A program made the position numbers and the translations under genes. The notes below the pieces were generated by a model. The model saw only the letters and a list, made by a program, of their open reading frames with translations. It did not search any database and was not told the DNA's origin. A stretch of DNA of 64,000 nucleotides, from assembly GCF_015773195.1 (NCBI RefSeq), contig NZ_JADWYK010000001.1, forward strand, positions 186,001 to 250,000, read 5' to 3'. Source of the DNA: Hymenobacter guriensis. GTDB lineage: Bacteria; Bacteroidota; Bacteroidia; Cytophagales; Hymenobacteraceae. This document shows positions 43,195 through 51,891 of this stretch, piece after piece. Every line of letters begins with the position of its first letter. Within the stretch, counting starts at the first letter, position 1.

Positions 43195-43872
43195 ATGAAA
43201 CACTGTCTACCACTGTTCCTGACCAGTGCACTGGTTGGTTTGCTCTCTTTCTCGACCCAGGCGCAGAATCCCGCGCCCGTTGCCGACGCGACGTCGGCCC
43301 CCGCAGCAGTAGTCGGCGGTGGGGCAGCCAAGGTCGATCCGGCCGTATTGCCCGCCAAAAAGCTCACGTCCTCGGACTACAAAGCCCAGGTAGTCACCTC
43401 TACGAAAGTCCTTACGGCTAACCCTAACAATGTGGAGGCCCTGATGACGCGCGCCAAGGCGCATCTGCAGCTGAAAGCCTACGACGAGGCCATCAAGGAC
43501 TATACCGCCGTTCTTAAGCTGCAGCCCACCAATGCGGATGCGTTGTATAACCGCGGGCTGTCTTACCTGAAAAACGAAGACCAGAAGCCGGCCACCAACG
43601 ACCTAACAGCCGTGCTGCGCCTGCGCCCCGAGGACAAGGAAGCCTTCTTTGCCCGCGGCGTGGCCAAGCTGCAGGTCAGCAACTTTAAGTCGGCCCTCGG
43701 CGATTTTGCCAAAACCATTGCGCTGGACCCCAACTACGCCGATGCCTACGAGTATCGCGGTATCTGCTATGCGTCCATCAATAAATCCAAGGAAGCTCAG
43801 CGCGACCTGGAAAAGGCCGTTTCACTGAACCCGGAAGCCGCCAAGAGCCTGCGCAAATATGGCAAGAAGTAA
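43195..43872 (+). CDS. Secreted TPR-repeat protein (paralogue 1)
   Basis: A 225-residue protein with a signal peptide (HCLPLFLTSALVGLLSF, cleavage near TQAQN), an Ala/Pro/Val-rich linker, then about four tetratricopeptide repeats from residue 75 on (DYKAQVVTSTKVLTANPNNVEALMTR onward), ending NPEAAKSLRKYGKK. The ATG at 43195 follows a TATTTTCG -7 element at 43183-43190; the longer frame from 43051 is non-conserved. It is clearly homologous to the protein at 45482-46228, on the other side of the flavoprotein gene. Probably a periplasmic protein-interaction module. Confidence 0.85.
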   Translation: MKHCLPLFLTSALVGLLSFSTQAQNPAPVADATSAPAAVVGGGAAKVDPAVLPAKKLTSSDYKAQVVTSTKVLTANPNNVEALMTRAKAHLQLKAYDEAIKDYTAVLKLQPTNADALYNRGLSYLKNEDQKPATNDLTAVLRLRPEDKEAFFARGVAKLQVSNFKSALGDFAKTIALDPNYADAYEYRGICYASINKSKEAQRDLEKAVSLNPEAAKSLRKYGKK

Positions 43873-43937
43873 GCGTTAACACGGCTGTTCGGTCATATGG
43901 TTGAATGGTCGTCTGGCTGAATAGCCAGGTCAGATAC

Positions 43938-43969
43938 AAAAAGGCCAGCCTTAAGAGGCTGGCCTTTTT
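43938..43969. terminator. Bidirectional terminator
   Basis: AAAAAGGCCAGCC (43938-43950) pairs perfectly with 43957-43969 around a 6-base loop, ending in five T. It serves the TPR gene and, in the other direction, the flavoprotein gene. Confidence 0.9.
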
Positions 43970-44080
43970 GCTTCGTTGCGTTTTACGCGTACGCGCTGGA
44001 TGCCGGGCCGGAGAATGGGTAAACAGCCCATTTACCAAGGATGCGTTAACAGCCATACAGCCATTCAACTATTCATAGCT

Positions 44081-45322
44081 TCACCTTCCCAGCAGGAGCT
44101 TAAGGTAGAAGCCGGGCTGGCGCAGCCGTTCCCGCAAGTCCAGGTCCAGGAACATGTTGCTGATGGTTTCGGCCAGGGTGGGGTTGCTGGCGGCGCGGTT
44201 GGCCACAAAGTTGAACAGCCACGGATACTGTAGCAGCCGCTGCATGGCCCGGCTCAGGCGCAGTTCCTGCCAGAGGCGGTGGTACACGGCTTCATCGTAG
44301 CCTTTCAGGAATCCGGCAGACACGTCGTCCGCCGCCAGTGCCCGGGCAGCCCAGTCGGCGGCGTGGCGGCCCGAAACCATAGCATGACTGATGCCTTCGC
44401 CACTGAACGGGTCGATCAGGGAGCCAGCGTCGCCGAGCAGCAGGTAGCCGGAGCCGGAAAGCGGGCGGCGCTTGGAGCCCAGCGGCAGCCCGAAGCCGCG
44501 CACCGGCCCCAGGCGCTCGGCCGTAGCAAACCGGTCTTTCAGGGCCGGATGAGTGGCCAGGATTTCATCCAGCCGCTCGCGCAGCTTCACTTTCTTCTTC
44601 GACACGGCTTCCGAGAGCATGCCTACGCCCACGTTGGCCTGCCCGTTGGGCAGCGGAAACACCCACAGATAACCAGGCAAAAACTCCTTGATGAAGTGTA
44701 GCTCGATGAAGTTGTCGGGGTGCAGACCTTGCACGCCCTGGTAGTAGGCGCGCAGGCCGGCGCAATGGTGGGCGGGCTCCAGCTGGTGGCCGCCAATCTG
44801 CCGCGCAAACGCCGACTGGGCACCATTGGCTACCAGCAGCAGCCGCGTAGTAGCCAGCACGCTACCATCGGCCGAAAGCAGGCGCCAGCGGCCATCAGGC
44901 AGCTGCTCGTGACGGGCTACGTCGGCATTTTCGCGCAGCTCAATGAGCGGCTGCCGACGCACTTGCTCCACCAGAAAGTTGTCGAAGTCGATGCGTTTGC
45001 TGATGTGGCCGGCAGGACGGTCGGTGGCCGGGTTGTAGCGCGGCTTGAAAGGCACGGCCAGGCGTCGGCCATTAGGAGCGTAAAAGTCGATGCCCCAACT
45101 GGGAAGCTGTGCGGGCTCGGCGGCCAGTTGGGCGGGCAGGGCTTCATCGATCCGGCGCAGCTCACTCAGCACTTTGCCGCTGAGCGCGTCGCCACACACT
45201 TTGTCGCGCGGGAAAGTGGCGCGGTCGAGCAGCAGGCTGCGGTGGCCGGCCCGGGCCAGGTGTAGGGCCGCCGTGGTGCCGCCGGGCCCCGCGCCCAGAA
45301 TACAGATGTCAACGTCGCTCAT
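44081..45322 (-). CDS. Geranylgeranyl-reductase-like FAD-dependent oxidoreductase
   Basis: A 413-residue flavoprotein of the GGR/PHBH-like fold. The N-terminal dinucleotide motif is ICILGAGPGGTTAALHLARAGH, then DRATFPRDKVCGDALSGKVL with a family-typical Cys, the second FAD motif is GYLLLGDAGSLIDPFSGEGISHAM, and PLPNGQANVGVGM lies in the sheet. Relatives saturate isoprenoid chains or act on halogenated or quinone substrates. In Bacteroidota the usual neighbour genes are not present here, so the substrate is open. A -7 element TACCTTCG on the minus strand is at 45348-45341. Confidence 0.88.
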   Translation of the reverse strand: MSDVDICILGAGPGGTTAALHLARAGHRSLLLDRATFPRDKVCGDALSGKVLSELRRIDEALPAQLAAEPAQLPSWGIDFYAPNGRRLAVPFKPRYNPATDRPAGHISKRIDFDNFLVEQVRRQPLIELRENADVARHEQLPDGRWRLLSADGSVLATTRLLLVANGAQSAFARQIGGHQLEPAHHCAGLRAYYQGVQGLHPDNFIELHFIKEFLPGYLWVFPLPNGQANVGVGMLSEAVSKKKVKLRERLDEILATHPALKDRFATAERLGPVRGFGLPLGSKRRPLSGSGYLLLGDAGSLIDPFSGEGISHAMVSGRHAADWAARALAADDVSAGFLKGYDEAVYHRLWQELRLSRAMQRLLQYPWLFNFVANRAASNPTLAETISNMFLDLDLRERLRQPGFYLKLLLGR

Positions 45323-45481
45323 ACCAGAAATTGCTGCCGGCGAAGGTACAGGGTTTCGGCGGCCGGCAGTTCGCCGACGTGTCAGACTACCATCGGCAAA
45401 AGAACGCAGCTATTTGCGCGCAGTAGCCGTACAAGGCCCAACCCCTTCATTTCCTGCGAATAGACTTTACGCTTACATAGG

Positions 45482-46228
45482 ATGCAGACTTTTTTACGCC
45501 GCCTGAGCCTGGCTGCAGGCTTGCTGGCCCTGGCCACCCAGTGCGCCACCACCACCGAAACCGATAACCCCAACAGCCGCTCCGTCCCCAACACGGCGGC
45601 TCCCGTGACGACAGCACCAGCCCCAGCGTCCGACACTACCGCAACTGCGGCCGCAGCGGCCCCGGCAGCTACGGCCCCGGCGGCAACTGCTGCCCCCGCT
45701 GCCCCGGCCGAAAAGCGCCTTACCGCCGCCGAATACAAGGCCCAGGTGAAATCGGCGGACATTCGGCTGAAAACGATGCCGAAGGATGCCAAAGCCTTGC
45801 TGCGCCGCGCCAAAGCCCATAGCCAGCTGAAAAACTATGCGCTGGCCCTGGCCGACTACAACGCCGTGCTCAAGCTGGAGCCTGCCAACGCCGAAGCTTA
45901 CTTCAACCGGGGCCTCACCCGCCTGCGCCTCGATCAGTACACGCCCGCCATTGCCGACTTCTCGAAGTCTCTGCGCTACAACCCCAACGACAAGGAGGCC
46001 TTTTTCAGCCGGGGCGTGGCCCGCCTGCAGATGGCCAACTACCGCGGCGCTATTCCCGACTTCACCCGTGCCTTGGCCGTTGACTCGCTCTACGCCGATG
46101 CCTACGAGTACCGCGGCATCAGCTACGCTTCGCTCTACAAGCCCAAGGAAGCCCGCCGCGACCTGGAAAAAGCGGTGAAGCTGAACCCGGCGGCCGTGAA
46201 AAGCCTGCGCAAGTACGCCAAAGACTAA
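45482..46228 (+). CDS. Secreted TPR-repeat protein (paralogue 2)
   Basis: A 248-residue protein with a signal sequence (LSLAAGLLALATQCATTT), where the Cys at about residue 21 could be lipidated although the preceding Gln is unusual. A long Ala/Pro/Thr linker (residues 30-80) is followed by TPR repeats from RLTAAEYKAQVKSADIRLK to the end. The final 44 residues differ from paralogue 1 at only about a dozen positions (ADAYEYRGI-YAS, EA-RDLEKAV-LNP). Probably a gene duplication now split by the flavoprotein gene. It is 63 bases before fabG. Confidence 0.83.
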   Translation: MQTFLRRLSLAAGLLALATQCATTTETDNPNSRSVPNTAAPVTTAPAPASDTTATAAAAAPAATAPAATAAPAAPAEKRLTAAEYKAQVKSADIRLKTMPKDAKALLRRAKAHSQLKNYALALADYNAVLKLEPANAEAYFNRGLTRLRLDQYTPAIADFSKSLRYNPNDKEAFFSRGVARLQMANYRGAIPDFTRALAVDSLYADAYEYRGISYASLYKPKEARRDLEKAVKLNPAAVKSLRKYAKD

Positions 46229-46255
46229 CCCAAGAGCCTTTTGCCGGGGCTGGAA

Positions 46256-46287
46256 GTTGGCGCGTTCCCGCGCTTCGGCTACCTTCG
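46256..46287 (+). promoter_or_regulatory. Promoter of fabG
   Basis: GTTG at 46256-46259 and TACCTTCG at 46280-46287 with 20 bases between them fit the Bacteroidota -33/-7 layout. The start ATG is 5 bases downstream, so the message has a very short or no leader. Confidence 0.6.
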
Positions 46288-46291
46288 CTCC

Positions 46292-47041
46292 ATGACAAAA
46301 ACGCTCGACGGAAAAGTGGCCCTCATTACGGGCGCTTCCAAAGGAATCGGCCGCGCCATTGCGGTGCATTTTGCCCAGCTGGGCGCGCAGGTGGCTTTCA
46401 CGTACCTCTCCAGTGTAGAAAAAGGTCAGCAGCTGGAAACAGAGCTGAGCGCCCACGGTACCAAGGTGAAAGGCTTCCGCTCCGACGCCTCCGATTACGC
46501 CCAGGCCGAAAAGCTGGTAGAGGACGTGGTGGCCGAATTCGGCAAGCTGGATATTCTCGTAAACAATGCCGGCATTACGCAGGACGGGCTGCTCATGCGC
46601 ATGAGCGAGCAGCAGTGGGACCAGGTGCTGGCCGTAAACCTGAAATCGGTGTTCAACCTGACCAAGGCCGCTACCAAGCCCATGATGCGCGCCAAAGCCG
46701 GCGCCATTGTGAACATGACCTCGGTGGTAGGCATCAAGGGCAACGCGGGCCAGAGCAACTACGCCGCTTCCAAGGCGGGTATCATCGGCTTCACCAAGTC
46801 GGTGGCGCTGGAGCTGGGGTCCCGCAACATCCGCTGCAACGCCATTGCGCCGGGCTTTATTGAAACGGAAATGACCGATGCCCTCGACCCCAAGCAGGTA
46901 GACGAGTGGCGCAAGGCCATTCCGCTGCGCCGCGGCGGTACCCCCGAAGACGTGGCCAAAGCCACCGCCTTCCTGGCCTCCGACGACAGCAGCTACATCA
47001 GCGGCCAGGTGCTGCAGGTAGATGGCGGCATGCTCACTTAA
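46292..47041 (+). CDS. fabG: 3-oxoacyl-[acyl-carrier-protein] reductase
   Basis: A 249-residue short-chain dehydrogenase. The NADP motif TGASKGIG is at 13-20, NNAG in DILVNNAGITQDGLL, the catalytic Ser in VNMTSVVG and the YAASK active site in SNYAASKAGIIGFTKSVALEL, with IRCNAIAPGFIETEMT. It reduces beta-ketoacyl-ACP in fatty-acid elongation. The start at 46292 is set by the TACCTTCG element directly upstream; a longer frame from 46241 would contain that promoter. No other fab gene is adjacent, so a specialised SDR role is possible. Confidence 0.93.
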   Translation: MTKTLDGKVALITGASKGIGRAIAVHFAQLGAQVAFTYLSSVEKGQQLETELSAHGTKVKGFRSDASDYAQAEKLVEDVVAEFGKLDILVNNAGITQDGLLMRMSEQQWDQVLAVNLKSVFNLTKAATKPMMRAKAGAIVNMTSVVGIKGNAGQSNYAASKAGIIGFTKSVALELGSRNIRCNAIAPGFIETEMTDALDPKQVDEWRKAIPLRRGGTPEDVAKATAFLASDDSSYISGQVLQVDGGMLT

Positions 47042-47067
47042 GAGTATCAGCCGAAATAAACTCTCTC

Positions 47068-47115
47068 AAAAAGAAAGAGGAGAAGGGCGGCACCGCTCTT
47101 CTCCTCTTTCTTTTT
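47068..47115. terminator. Bidirectional terminator
   Basis: AAAGAAAGAGGAGAAG and its mirror CTTCTCCTCTTTCTTT form a long perfect stem with A and T flanks between the convergent fabG and T9SS-substrate genes. Confidence 0.9.
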
Positions 47116-47133
47116 CAGGTATCTAACGCCGCT

Positions 47134-48978
47134 CTAGTGTGTTATCTGAATCCGTTCGGACTGCACATTCTTGCCGCTACCTGACCGGAGCGTATAGAGA
47201 CCAGCCGGCAGCTTGCGCACGTCCAGAAGCGCTTTGCCACGGTTGCTGGCCTGCGCTTTTACTTTGTGCCCGAGGCTGTCATAAAGCTCGGCGCTGAAGG
47301 GCGCAGCGCTGGCATCCTCTTCACCGGCAGTGACCGTTAGCTCCGAACTTACCGGGTTGGGCGATACGCTGTAGCGGTAGCCATAGGGCGAGCTGGGCGC
47401 ATAAAAGGCGTAGCGGCCTACTATGGGGCAAGGTGAGTTGAGGGCAGTGGCAGTAACTTGGGTGCCCTGCCCGGGCTTCAGGATGAAATGAATGCTTGAA
47501 CCCGTCGTGTTGGTTATCTGGATGGCCGGATTATCCAGGGTGATGCTATAGTAGTAGGAAGGATTGGTAACAAACACGCCCACATCGGCTCCTTGCGCAT
47601 TGGTAATGCCCAACGACTGGTAGGTATTGAGCGAAACGGGGCTGCCATAGCCCGGGGAGTAGCCGCAGTTGAAATACCCCGTGGGCGCCGGCGTGGCAAA
47701 GTTTACCTGGTAGTTATTGGACACCGTACCGCAGCCGCTGAGCGTGAGCGTGAAGCTGCCCCCGCTTGAACTGCTGGCGCCCTGCAAGGTGAAGGCGGAA
47801 GAAGTAAGTGGGTTGGCCTGCTGCAGAGACAGTCCGTTGCTGATGTTCGAGAGGGTGTAGGTATACGCCGGGTTGAAGTTCATAATCTGATAGGTAATCG
47901 TCTTCGAGCAGGTGTTGTTGCTCGTCGGGTAGGCTATCAGCTGAGGCGGCTGCACCGTCACCGTCACCGAGCTGGTGCGCACCGTGGCCGGCGACGTAGG
48001 CAGCGTGACGGTGAGCGTATACGTGGTAGTGGTGGTGGGCTGTACGGTTATCTGGGGGCTGTTGGGAAACTCAACGTCGCTTCCCGCCAGGCTCCAGGTA
48101 TAGGTAGCCTCCGGAATCCGGCAACCCGAGCCAATGGTCACGGGTGAGTAGGGACACGTGGTTTTGCCGGGGCCCGCCGTAGCAATTTCGTAGATGCCCA
48201 CGGCGTCAATGTAATGATAGGACAGCGGCCGGGGCCCGCTGGGGGAAGACATGGGCGTGGACTGCTGAAAGTTGCCGATATTTACGTAGTAATCCACCAG
48301 GCCCGAGGTGGTAGTCGGCGGCGTAATCAGGCCGTTGATGCGCGTCCACTGGGTGCTGCTCACCGGCGCATTGCTGTGAATGCTCAGGTTGGCGGGGGCA
48401 GTAGCGTAGTACAGCCGGGGCGTATACCCCGAGGAATTGGGCGCAACGGTATAGGTGTCGTTGCGCGGTGAAGTAGGTGTGAGTTCCATACCCACGTGCG
48501 TAGCCGTGTTCGACTTGCGGCTCCGGGCTACCTGCATGGTGGCATAGTACTCCTTGCCAGCTTGCAGCTGCACTTTCTGCGTGACATACTCTATGTAGGT
48601 CTGCGTACCATACACGCCGGTGTTGTAGGTGTACAAGCCAATAGCCCCATTAATGGCATTGGGGGCCGGATTGTAGTTGTAGGGCGTAAACTGCGGCAAG
48701 CCCGACCCATCAACGGTCAGCGGGTTCGTCTCCATGCCGTTCGGGGCGTTGGTGGCGTAGTAATCGGGCGTGGTGTAGTTGGTGGCTTCCCAGCTGGCCA
48801 GTTCATTGGTGCTGCCCGCATTGCTTTTCACGTTGCTGATGTAGCCCGCGGGCGCACTTACCTGCGTATCGAAGTCACCGTTGGTGATGCTGTTGCAGGG
48901 CGCCTGCGCCACTACACCCAGCGGAATTCCCGTCAACAGTAGGCCGAGGGGTAATGCATGCGTAATCGAAGTCTTCAT
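47134..48978 (-). CDS. Large secreted protein with T9SS type A sorting domain
   Basis: A 614-residue protein with a signal peptide (LPLGLLLTGIPLGVVAQ). An N-terminal carbohydrate-binding-like region begins NSITNGDFDTQVSAP and includes a YATMQVARSRKSNTATHVGMELT strand block. Ig-like or PKD-like Thr/Ser-rich modules follow (TYTLTVTLPTSPATVRTSSVTVTVQPP). The C-terminal 80 residues, YSVSPNPVSSELTVTAGEED to LRSGSGKNVQSERIQITH, form a Por/type IX secretion sorting domain, so the protein is exported to the cell surface. The enzyme or adhesin function is not evident. A -7 element TACCTTCG on the minus strand is at 49018-49011. Confidence 0.87.
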   Translation of the reverse strand: MKTSITHALPLGLLLTGIPLGVVAQAPCNSITNGDFDTQVSAPAGYISNVKSNAGSTNELASWEATNYTTPDYYATNAPNGMETNPLTVDGSGLPQFTPYNYNPAPNAINGAIGLYTYNTGVYGTQTYIEYVTQKVQLQAGKEYYATMQVARSRKSNTATHVGMELTPTSPRNDTYTVAPNSSGYTPRLYYATAPANLSIHSNAPVSSTQWTRINGLITPPTTTSGLVDYYVNIGNFQQSTPMSSPSGPRPLSYHYIDAVGIYEIATAGPGKTTCPYSPVTIGSGCRIPEATYTWSLAGSDVEFPNSPQITVQPTTTTTYTLTVTLPTSPATVRTSSVTVTVQPPQLIAYPTSNNTCSKTITYQIMNFNPAYTYTLSNISNGLSLQQANPLTSSAFTLQGASSSSGGSFTLTLSGCGTVSNNYQVNFATPAPTGYFNCGYSPGYGSPVSLNTYQSLGITNAQGADVGVFVTNPSYYYSITLDNPAIQITNTTGSSIHFILKPGQGTQVTATALNSPCPIVGRYAFYAPSSPYGYRYSVSPNPVSSELTVTAGEEDASAAPFSAELYDSLGHKVKAQASNRGKALLDVRKLPAGLYTLRSGSGKNVQSERIQITH

Positions 48979-49210
48979 AAATATGTTGGTATGAGATTAT
49001 AAGGGGCGCGCGAAGGTATCCACGCACGGTTATCAATCATCAAGAAGTAATAAAAAATAATTTTTATACCATACTGGATTGTACTTCACGTTAATTATCT
49101 GGCCTGACTATTTGTGCAGCATCGGGCGCACGCAGTTGTACCTTGCCAACCAACCAGCCGTCTACCTGCGGCTCTAACCAGTACCGATCAGTAGCTGATA
49201 CCTCCATCGT

Positions 49211-49891
49211 ATGCGACGCGTTTTTGGTGTTTTATTGTTTCTGGGGCTGGTTGCCTTGTTCCTGGTTGTATTTCCGCGCCGGAAGCAGCGCCCGGGTTAT
49301 TTCCGACGGGAACGGCGGGCTGAACTAACCACGCTATTCGTTTCGCTGAAGCTGAACGAAGGAGACCTGATTTTTCACACCTCGCAGTCGGCGCAGAGCC
49401 GGGCTATTCAGCTGGCTACGCACTCTCCCTACAGCCACTGCGGCATGCTGTTTCGGCAGGGCGGGGAGTGGCAAGTGTTGGAGGCCGTGCAGCCGGTGGG
49501 CATCACGCCCATGGAGAAGTGGATTACGCGCGGCAAGGGCGGCCACTTCATAGTGAAGCGCCTGCGCGATGCCGAGCAGGTACTCACGCCCACCACCCTT
49601 CGCCGCCTTAAGCGCGCCGGCCAGCAGTATCGCGGCAAGAACTATGATTTGTACTTCGGCTGGTCGGATGAGCGGATCTACTGCTCCGAGCTGCTCTGGA
49701 AGATTTACCAGCAGGCCACCGGGCGCGAAATCGGGAAGCTTCAGCACCTGCGCGACTTCGACCTCTCCCACCCCACCGTGCAGGCCAAAATGCGGGAGCG
49801 GTACGGCCGCCGCCTCCCGCTGGATGAGCGGGTAATTTCGCCGGTGCAGATGCTGGAAAGCTCGGAGCTGGTGACGGTGGTGGAGCGGTGA
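49211..49891 (+). CDS. YiiX-like permuted papain-fold cysteine hydrolase
   Basis: A 226-residue protein with an N-terminal membrane anchor (FGVLLFLGLVALFLVVF). The catalytic domain follows the YiiX/YebB (NlpC/P60-like, circularly permuted) pattern: LNEGDLIFHTSQSAQSRAIQLATHSPYSHCGMLF with the His, and YFGWSDERIYCSELLWKIY with the Cys. Such enzymes cleave amide or lipid-amide bonds, and the substrate here is unknown. Its last 44 bases are duplicated at 50719-50762. A TACCTTGC -7-like element lies at 49139-49146. The stop is 3 bases from that of the convergent gene. Confidence 0.83.
   Translation: MRRVFGVLLFLGLVALFLVVFPRRKQRPGYFRRERRAELTTLFVSLKLNEGDLIFHTSQSAQSRAIQLATHSPYSHCGMLFRQGGEWQVLEAVQPVGITPMEKWITRGKGGHFIVKRLRDAEQVLTPTTLRRLKRAGQQYRGKNYDLYFGWSDERIYCSELLWKIYQQATGREIGKLQHLRDFDLSHPTVQAKMRERYGRRLPLDERVISPVQMLESSELVTVVER
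49840..49883. repeat. Direct repeat copy 1 (3' end of YiiX-like gene)
   Basis: A 44-base segment ending the hydrolase gene. It recurs at 50719-50762 in the same orientation with two mismatches, bracketing the minus-strand gene at 49895-50641. Confidence 0.8.
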
Positions 49892-49894
49892 GGG

Positions 49895-50641
49895 TTAGCC
49901 GCGGGTTGCTCGGGCAGCTTCCAGCAACTGGATTACGTGGGACAAATTTGCGGCAAAATCCTGCGTTTCGTACTGAAAGAAAGCGTTGGTCAGCTTCTCA
50001 AGTATAGCATCAGTAAGCAGCCAATCGAAAAACACGCGGCCTTTTTCGTCCGACCTATCGAATTCAGATAGCACGCGTTTTTTTAGAACGTTTCGGTCAT
50101 TTCTCTCCACAAAGTCAACTAGGCGTCTCACTGCGTGCTGGTTGTCTGATTCGGCCCATAATTGGAGCATCTGGTCGAAAGCAGGGTACACGTTTGCAAT
50201 AGCCGCGAAATACCCTTCAAAAAGGGCATCTATCCACTTTGCCTCATCGTCTTCTGTCAGCAATACCTGCCAGAAAGCCCACAAGTACTTCTGCACAGCC
50301 GCCTGCTCTGCTGCTGGCCACGTGTGCCATTTGCCGTAGCATAACTTATCCAACGCTACCCATTCTTCCCAACCCGAACCCGTAGCTAGGTCCGTTAGCA
50401 ACTCAAAGATGCGCGGCAGAAAGTGTCGGAAGTCATCCACGTCGCCCCACGTCGTCATGACTTTGAAGTAGAAGATTCTGAGGTCGTCTTCTGTTAATTC
50501 CCGCAACGGCTTAGCCGCCAGCATCCGGTTCCAGTTGGATAAATCGTGATACAACGGACTGCCATCCATATTCGGGTTGAGCCCATACCGGGCGAAAATA
50601 CGGTATAGGTCTTCAACAGCATTTTGCAGTTCGGAATGCAT
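49895..50641 (-). CDS. Conserved hypothetical helical protein
   Basis: A 248-residue soluble, mostly helical protein with no signal. Conserved-looking stretches are LYRIFARYGLNPNMDGSPL, LRELTEDDLRIFYFKVMTTWGDVDDFRHFLPRIFELLT and EEWVALDKLCYGKWHTWPAAEQAAVQKYLWAFWQ. I have seen this TTWG-VDDF-HFLPR pattern in hypothetical proteins from several phyla, with no known function. The ATG at 50641 is preferred; one at 50653 adds four residues. It is bounded by a 44-base direct repeat and is lower in GC than its neighbours, so it looks inserted. Confidence 0.65.
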   Translation of the reverse strand: MHSELQNAVEDLYRIFARYGLNPNMDGSPLYHDLSNWNRMLAAKPLRELTEDDLRIFYFKVMTTWGDVDDFRHFLPRIFELLTDLATGSGWEEWVALDKLCYGKWHTWPAAEQAAVQKYLWAFWQVLLTEDDEAKWIDALFEGYFAAIANVYPAFDQMLQLWAESDNQHAVRRLVDFVERNDRNVLKKRVLSEFDRSDEKGRVFFDWLLTDAILEKLTNAFFQYETQDFAANLSHVIQLLEAARATRG

Positions 50642-50718
50642 AGTGGCTTTCAAAAGAATTACTTGACCACTTCATCGTCGTAAGGTACCGGCAAATTCAG
50701 ATGGATACTGTAGTCTGC

Positions 50719-50762
50719 GCCGGTGCAGATGCTGGAAAGCCCGGAGCTGGCGACGGTGGTGG
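50719..50762. repeat. Direct repeat copy 2, orphan fragment of the YiiX-like gene
   Basis: It matches 49840-49883 at 42 of 44 positions and encodes the same VQMLES-ELVTVV peptide, but with no gene body in front. It is a relic of duplication or insertion. Confidence 0.8.
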
Positions 50763-50791
50763 CACGCGGTAAAGGCTATCCGAAGCTGCCT

Positions 50792-51277
50792 CTATCGATT
50801 AAAATACGCCAGTGCCAGGCTGTCGTATTTCTCGTGGTAACGCACCGGAATCCGATGCAGCTGGAAAGTGCCTTCTTCCGTGGCCATCGTTTCACCATAA
50901 TCCCCCTGCGACAAAATCTCATAATGTGCTCTTCCGGTGCGCAACAGCGTTAAAGTATAGACGTGGTGGGCACTATCATTTAGCTGGCGAACTGTAGCTA
51001 CCACCAATGAACTATCCGCTTGGCGGAAAGAGGCGTCAGCGTGTAGCCTTCCCTGTAAAGCGGTCCTAACGGCTACAGCCCCGCGGAGACTGGTATTGGG
51101 AAAGCACCACGTAGCATTCTGTGGCGGCGGCTGCACCACTATTTCTCCAGGCACAAGCAGATGGCCGCTACGGCTCCAATAATAGGCCGCCGCCAACAAA
51201 CCCATGCAAATGCCTAATATGAGCAGCAGTGGATAGGCCAGCCACCGAAAAGCCTTCATTTGATAAGCGCGCATCAT
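50792..51277 (-). CDS. Membrane-anchored protein of unknown function
   Basis: About 155-161 residues with one N-terminal helix (WLAYPLLLILGICMGLLAAAYYW) and an extracytoplasmic domain of about 120 residues with beta-like stretches (TLTLLRTGRAHYEILSQGDYGE). The family is not recognised. The ATG at 51259 (MKAFRWLAYP) is as likely as 51277. It follows two minus-strand genes (51307-51891, 51891-53075) at 29 bases and is probably part of their operon. Confidence 0.6.
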   Translation of the reverse strand: MMRAYQMKAFRWLAYPLLLILGICMGLLAAAYYWSRSGHLLVPGEIVVQPPPQNATWCFPNTSLRGAVAVRTALQGRLHADASFRQADSSLVVATVRQLNDSAHHVYTLTLLRTGRAHYEILSQGDYGETMATEEGTFQLHRIPVRYHEKYDSLALAYFNR

Positions 51278-51306
51278 TCATCTTCTTTGCCCAGAAACCG
51301 GTCCAG

Positions 51307-51891
51307 CTACGTTGCGCCTCCTCCTTTTTCCAGGGCGACCTTATCGTGGACGAAACGATATAGCCACACGCCTTGGTATTCTTTTCTCAGACTATCCGAC
51401 AAGGGCTGACTGAAGACGTGGTAGCTATAGCGGCTCATGCCACTACGCTGGAACCCTATCTGTGCAGGCTCACCGTTGCGAATAGAAATACATCCTGCTT
51501 GCTTTAGTTTTTCCGCGAGCTTTCGTACCTGTGCTGGCGTCCAGCCATAGGCTTGTACTACTGAATCCAATGTTACCCGCTTATCTGCCCCGGCGTGGTA
51601 ATGGAGATAATTCATGCCAGGAGTTCCGAACCCTAGCCGGCTTACACTATCCTGTTCAAATTCTATTTCGATGTGCTGGTTGTGAGGCACCAGGGAATCA
51701 TAATAAGCCCGTAGTGCCGTCAGTTGAGGCTGATGGACGCGGTAGTGCGCCAGTAAGTCTGCTTTGGAATAGTCCTTATCGGCCATTATTTCTGATAGTC
51801 TGGCCCCACTACAAAAAGCAACACCATACAGGCTAACTGTTCCCAGCAAAGCCCATGAAAACACGCTAACCACCAACTGAAGAAACTTCAT
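51307..51891 (-). CDS. Secreted or anchored protein of unknown function
   Basis: A 194-residue protein with an N-terminal hydrophobic segment (FLQLVVSVFSWALLGTVSLYGVAF). The mature domain has YSKADLLAHYRVHQPQLTALRAYYDSLVP, a helix-turn region VVQAYGWTPAQVRKLAEKLKQAGCISIRNG, and an aromatic C-terminal stretch. I do not recognise a family. Its first base is the last base of the gene upstream (51891), so it is translationally coupled to the TonB-domain protein. Confidence 0.6.
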   Translation of the reverse strand: MKFLQLVVSVFSWALLGTVSLYGVAFCSGARLSEIMADKDYSKADLLAHYRVHQPQLTALRAYYDSLVPHNQHIEIEFEQDSVSRLGFGTPGMNYLHYHAGADKRVTLDSVVQAYGWTPAQVRKLAEKLKQAGCISIRNGEPAQIGFQRSGMSRYSYHVFSQPLSDSLRKEYQGVWLYRFVHDKVALEKGGGAT

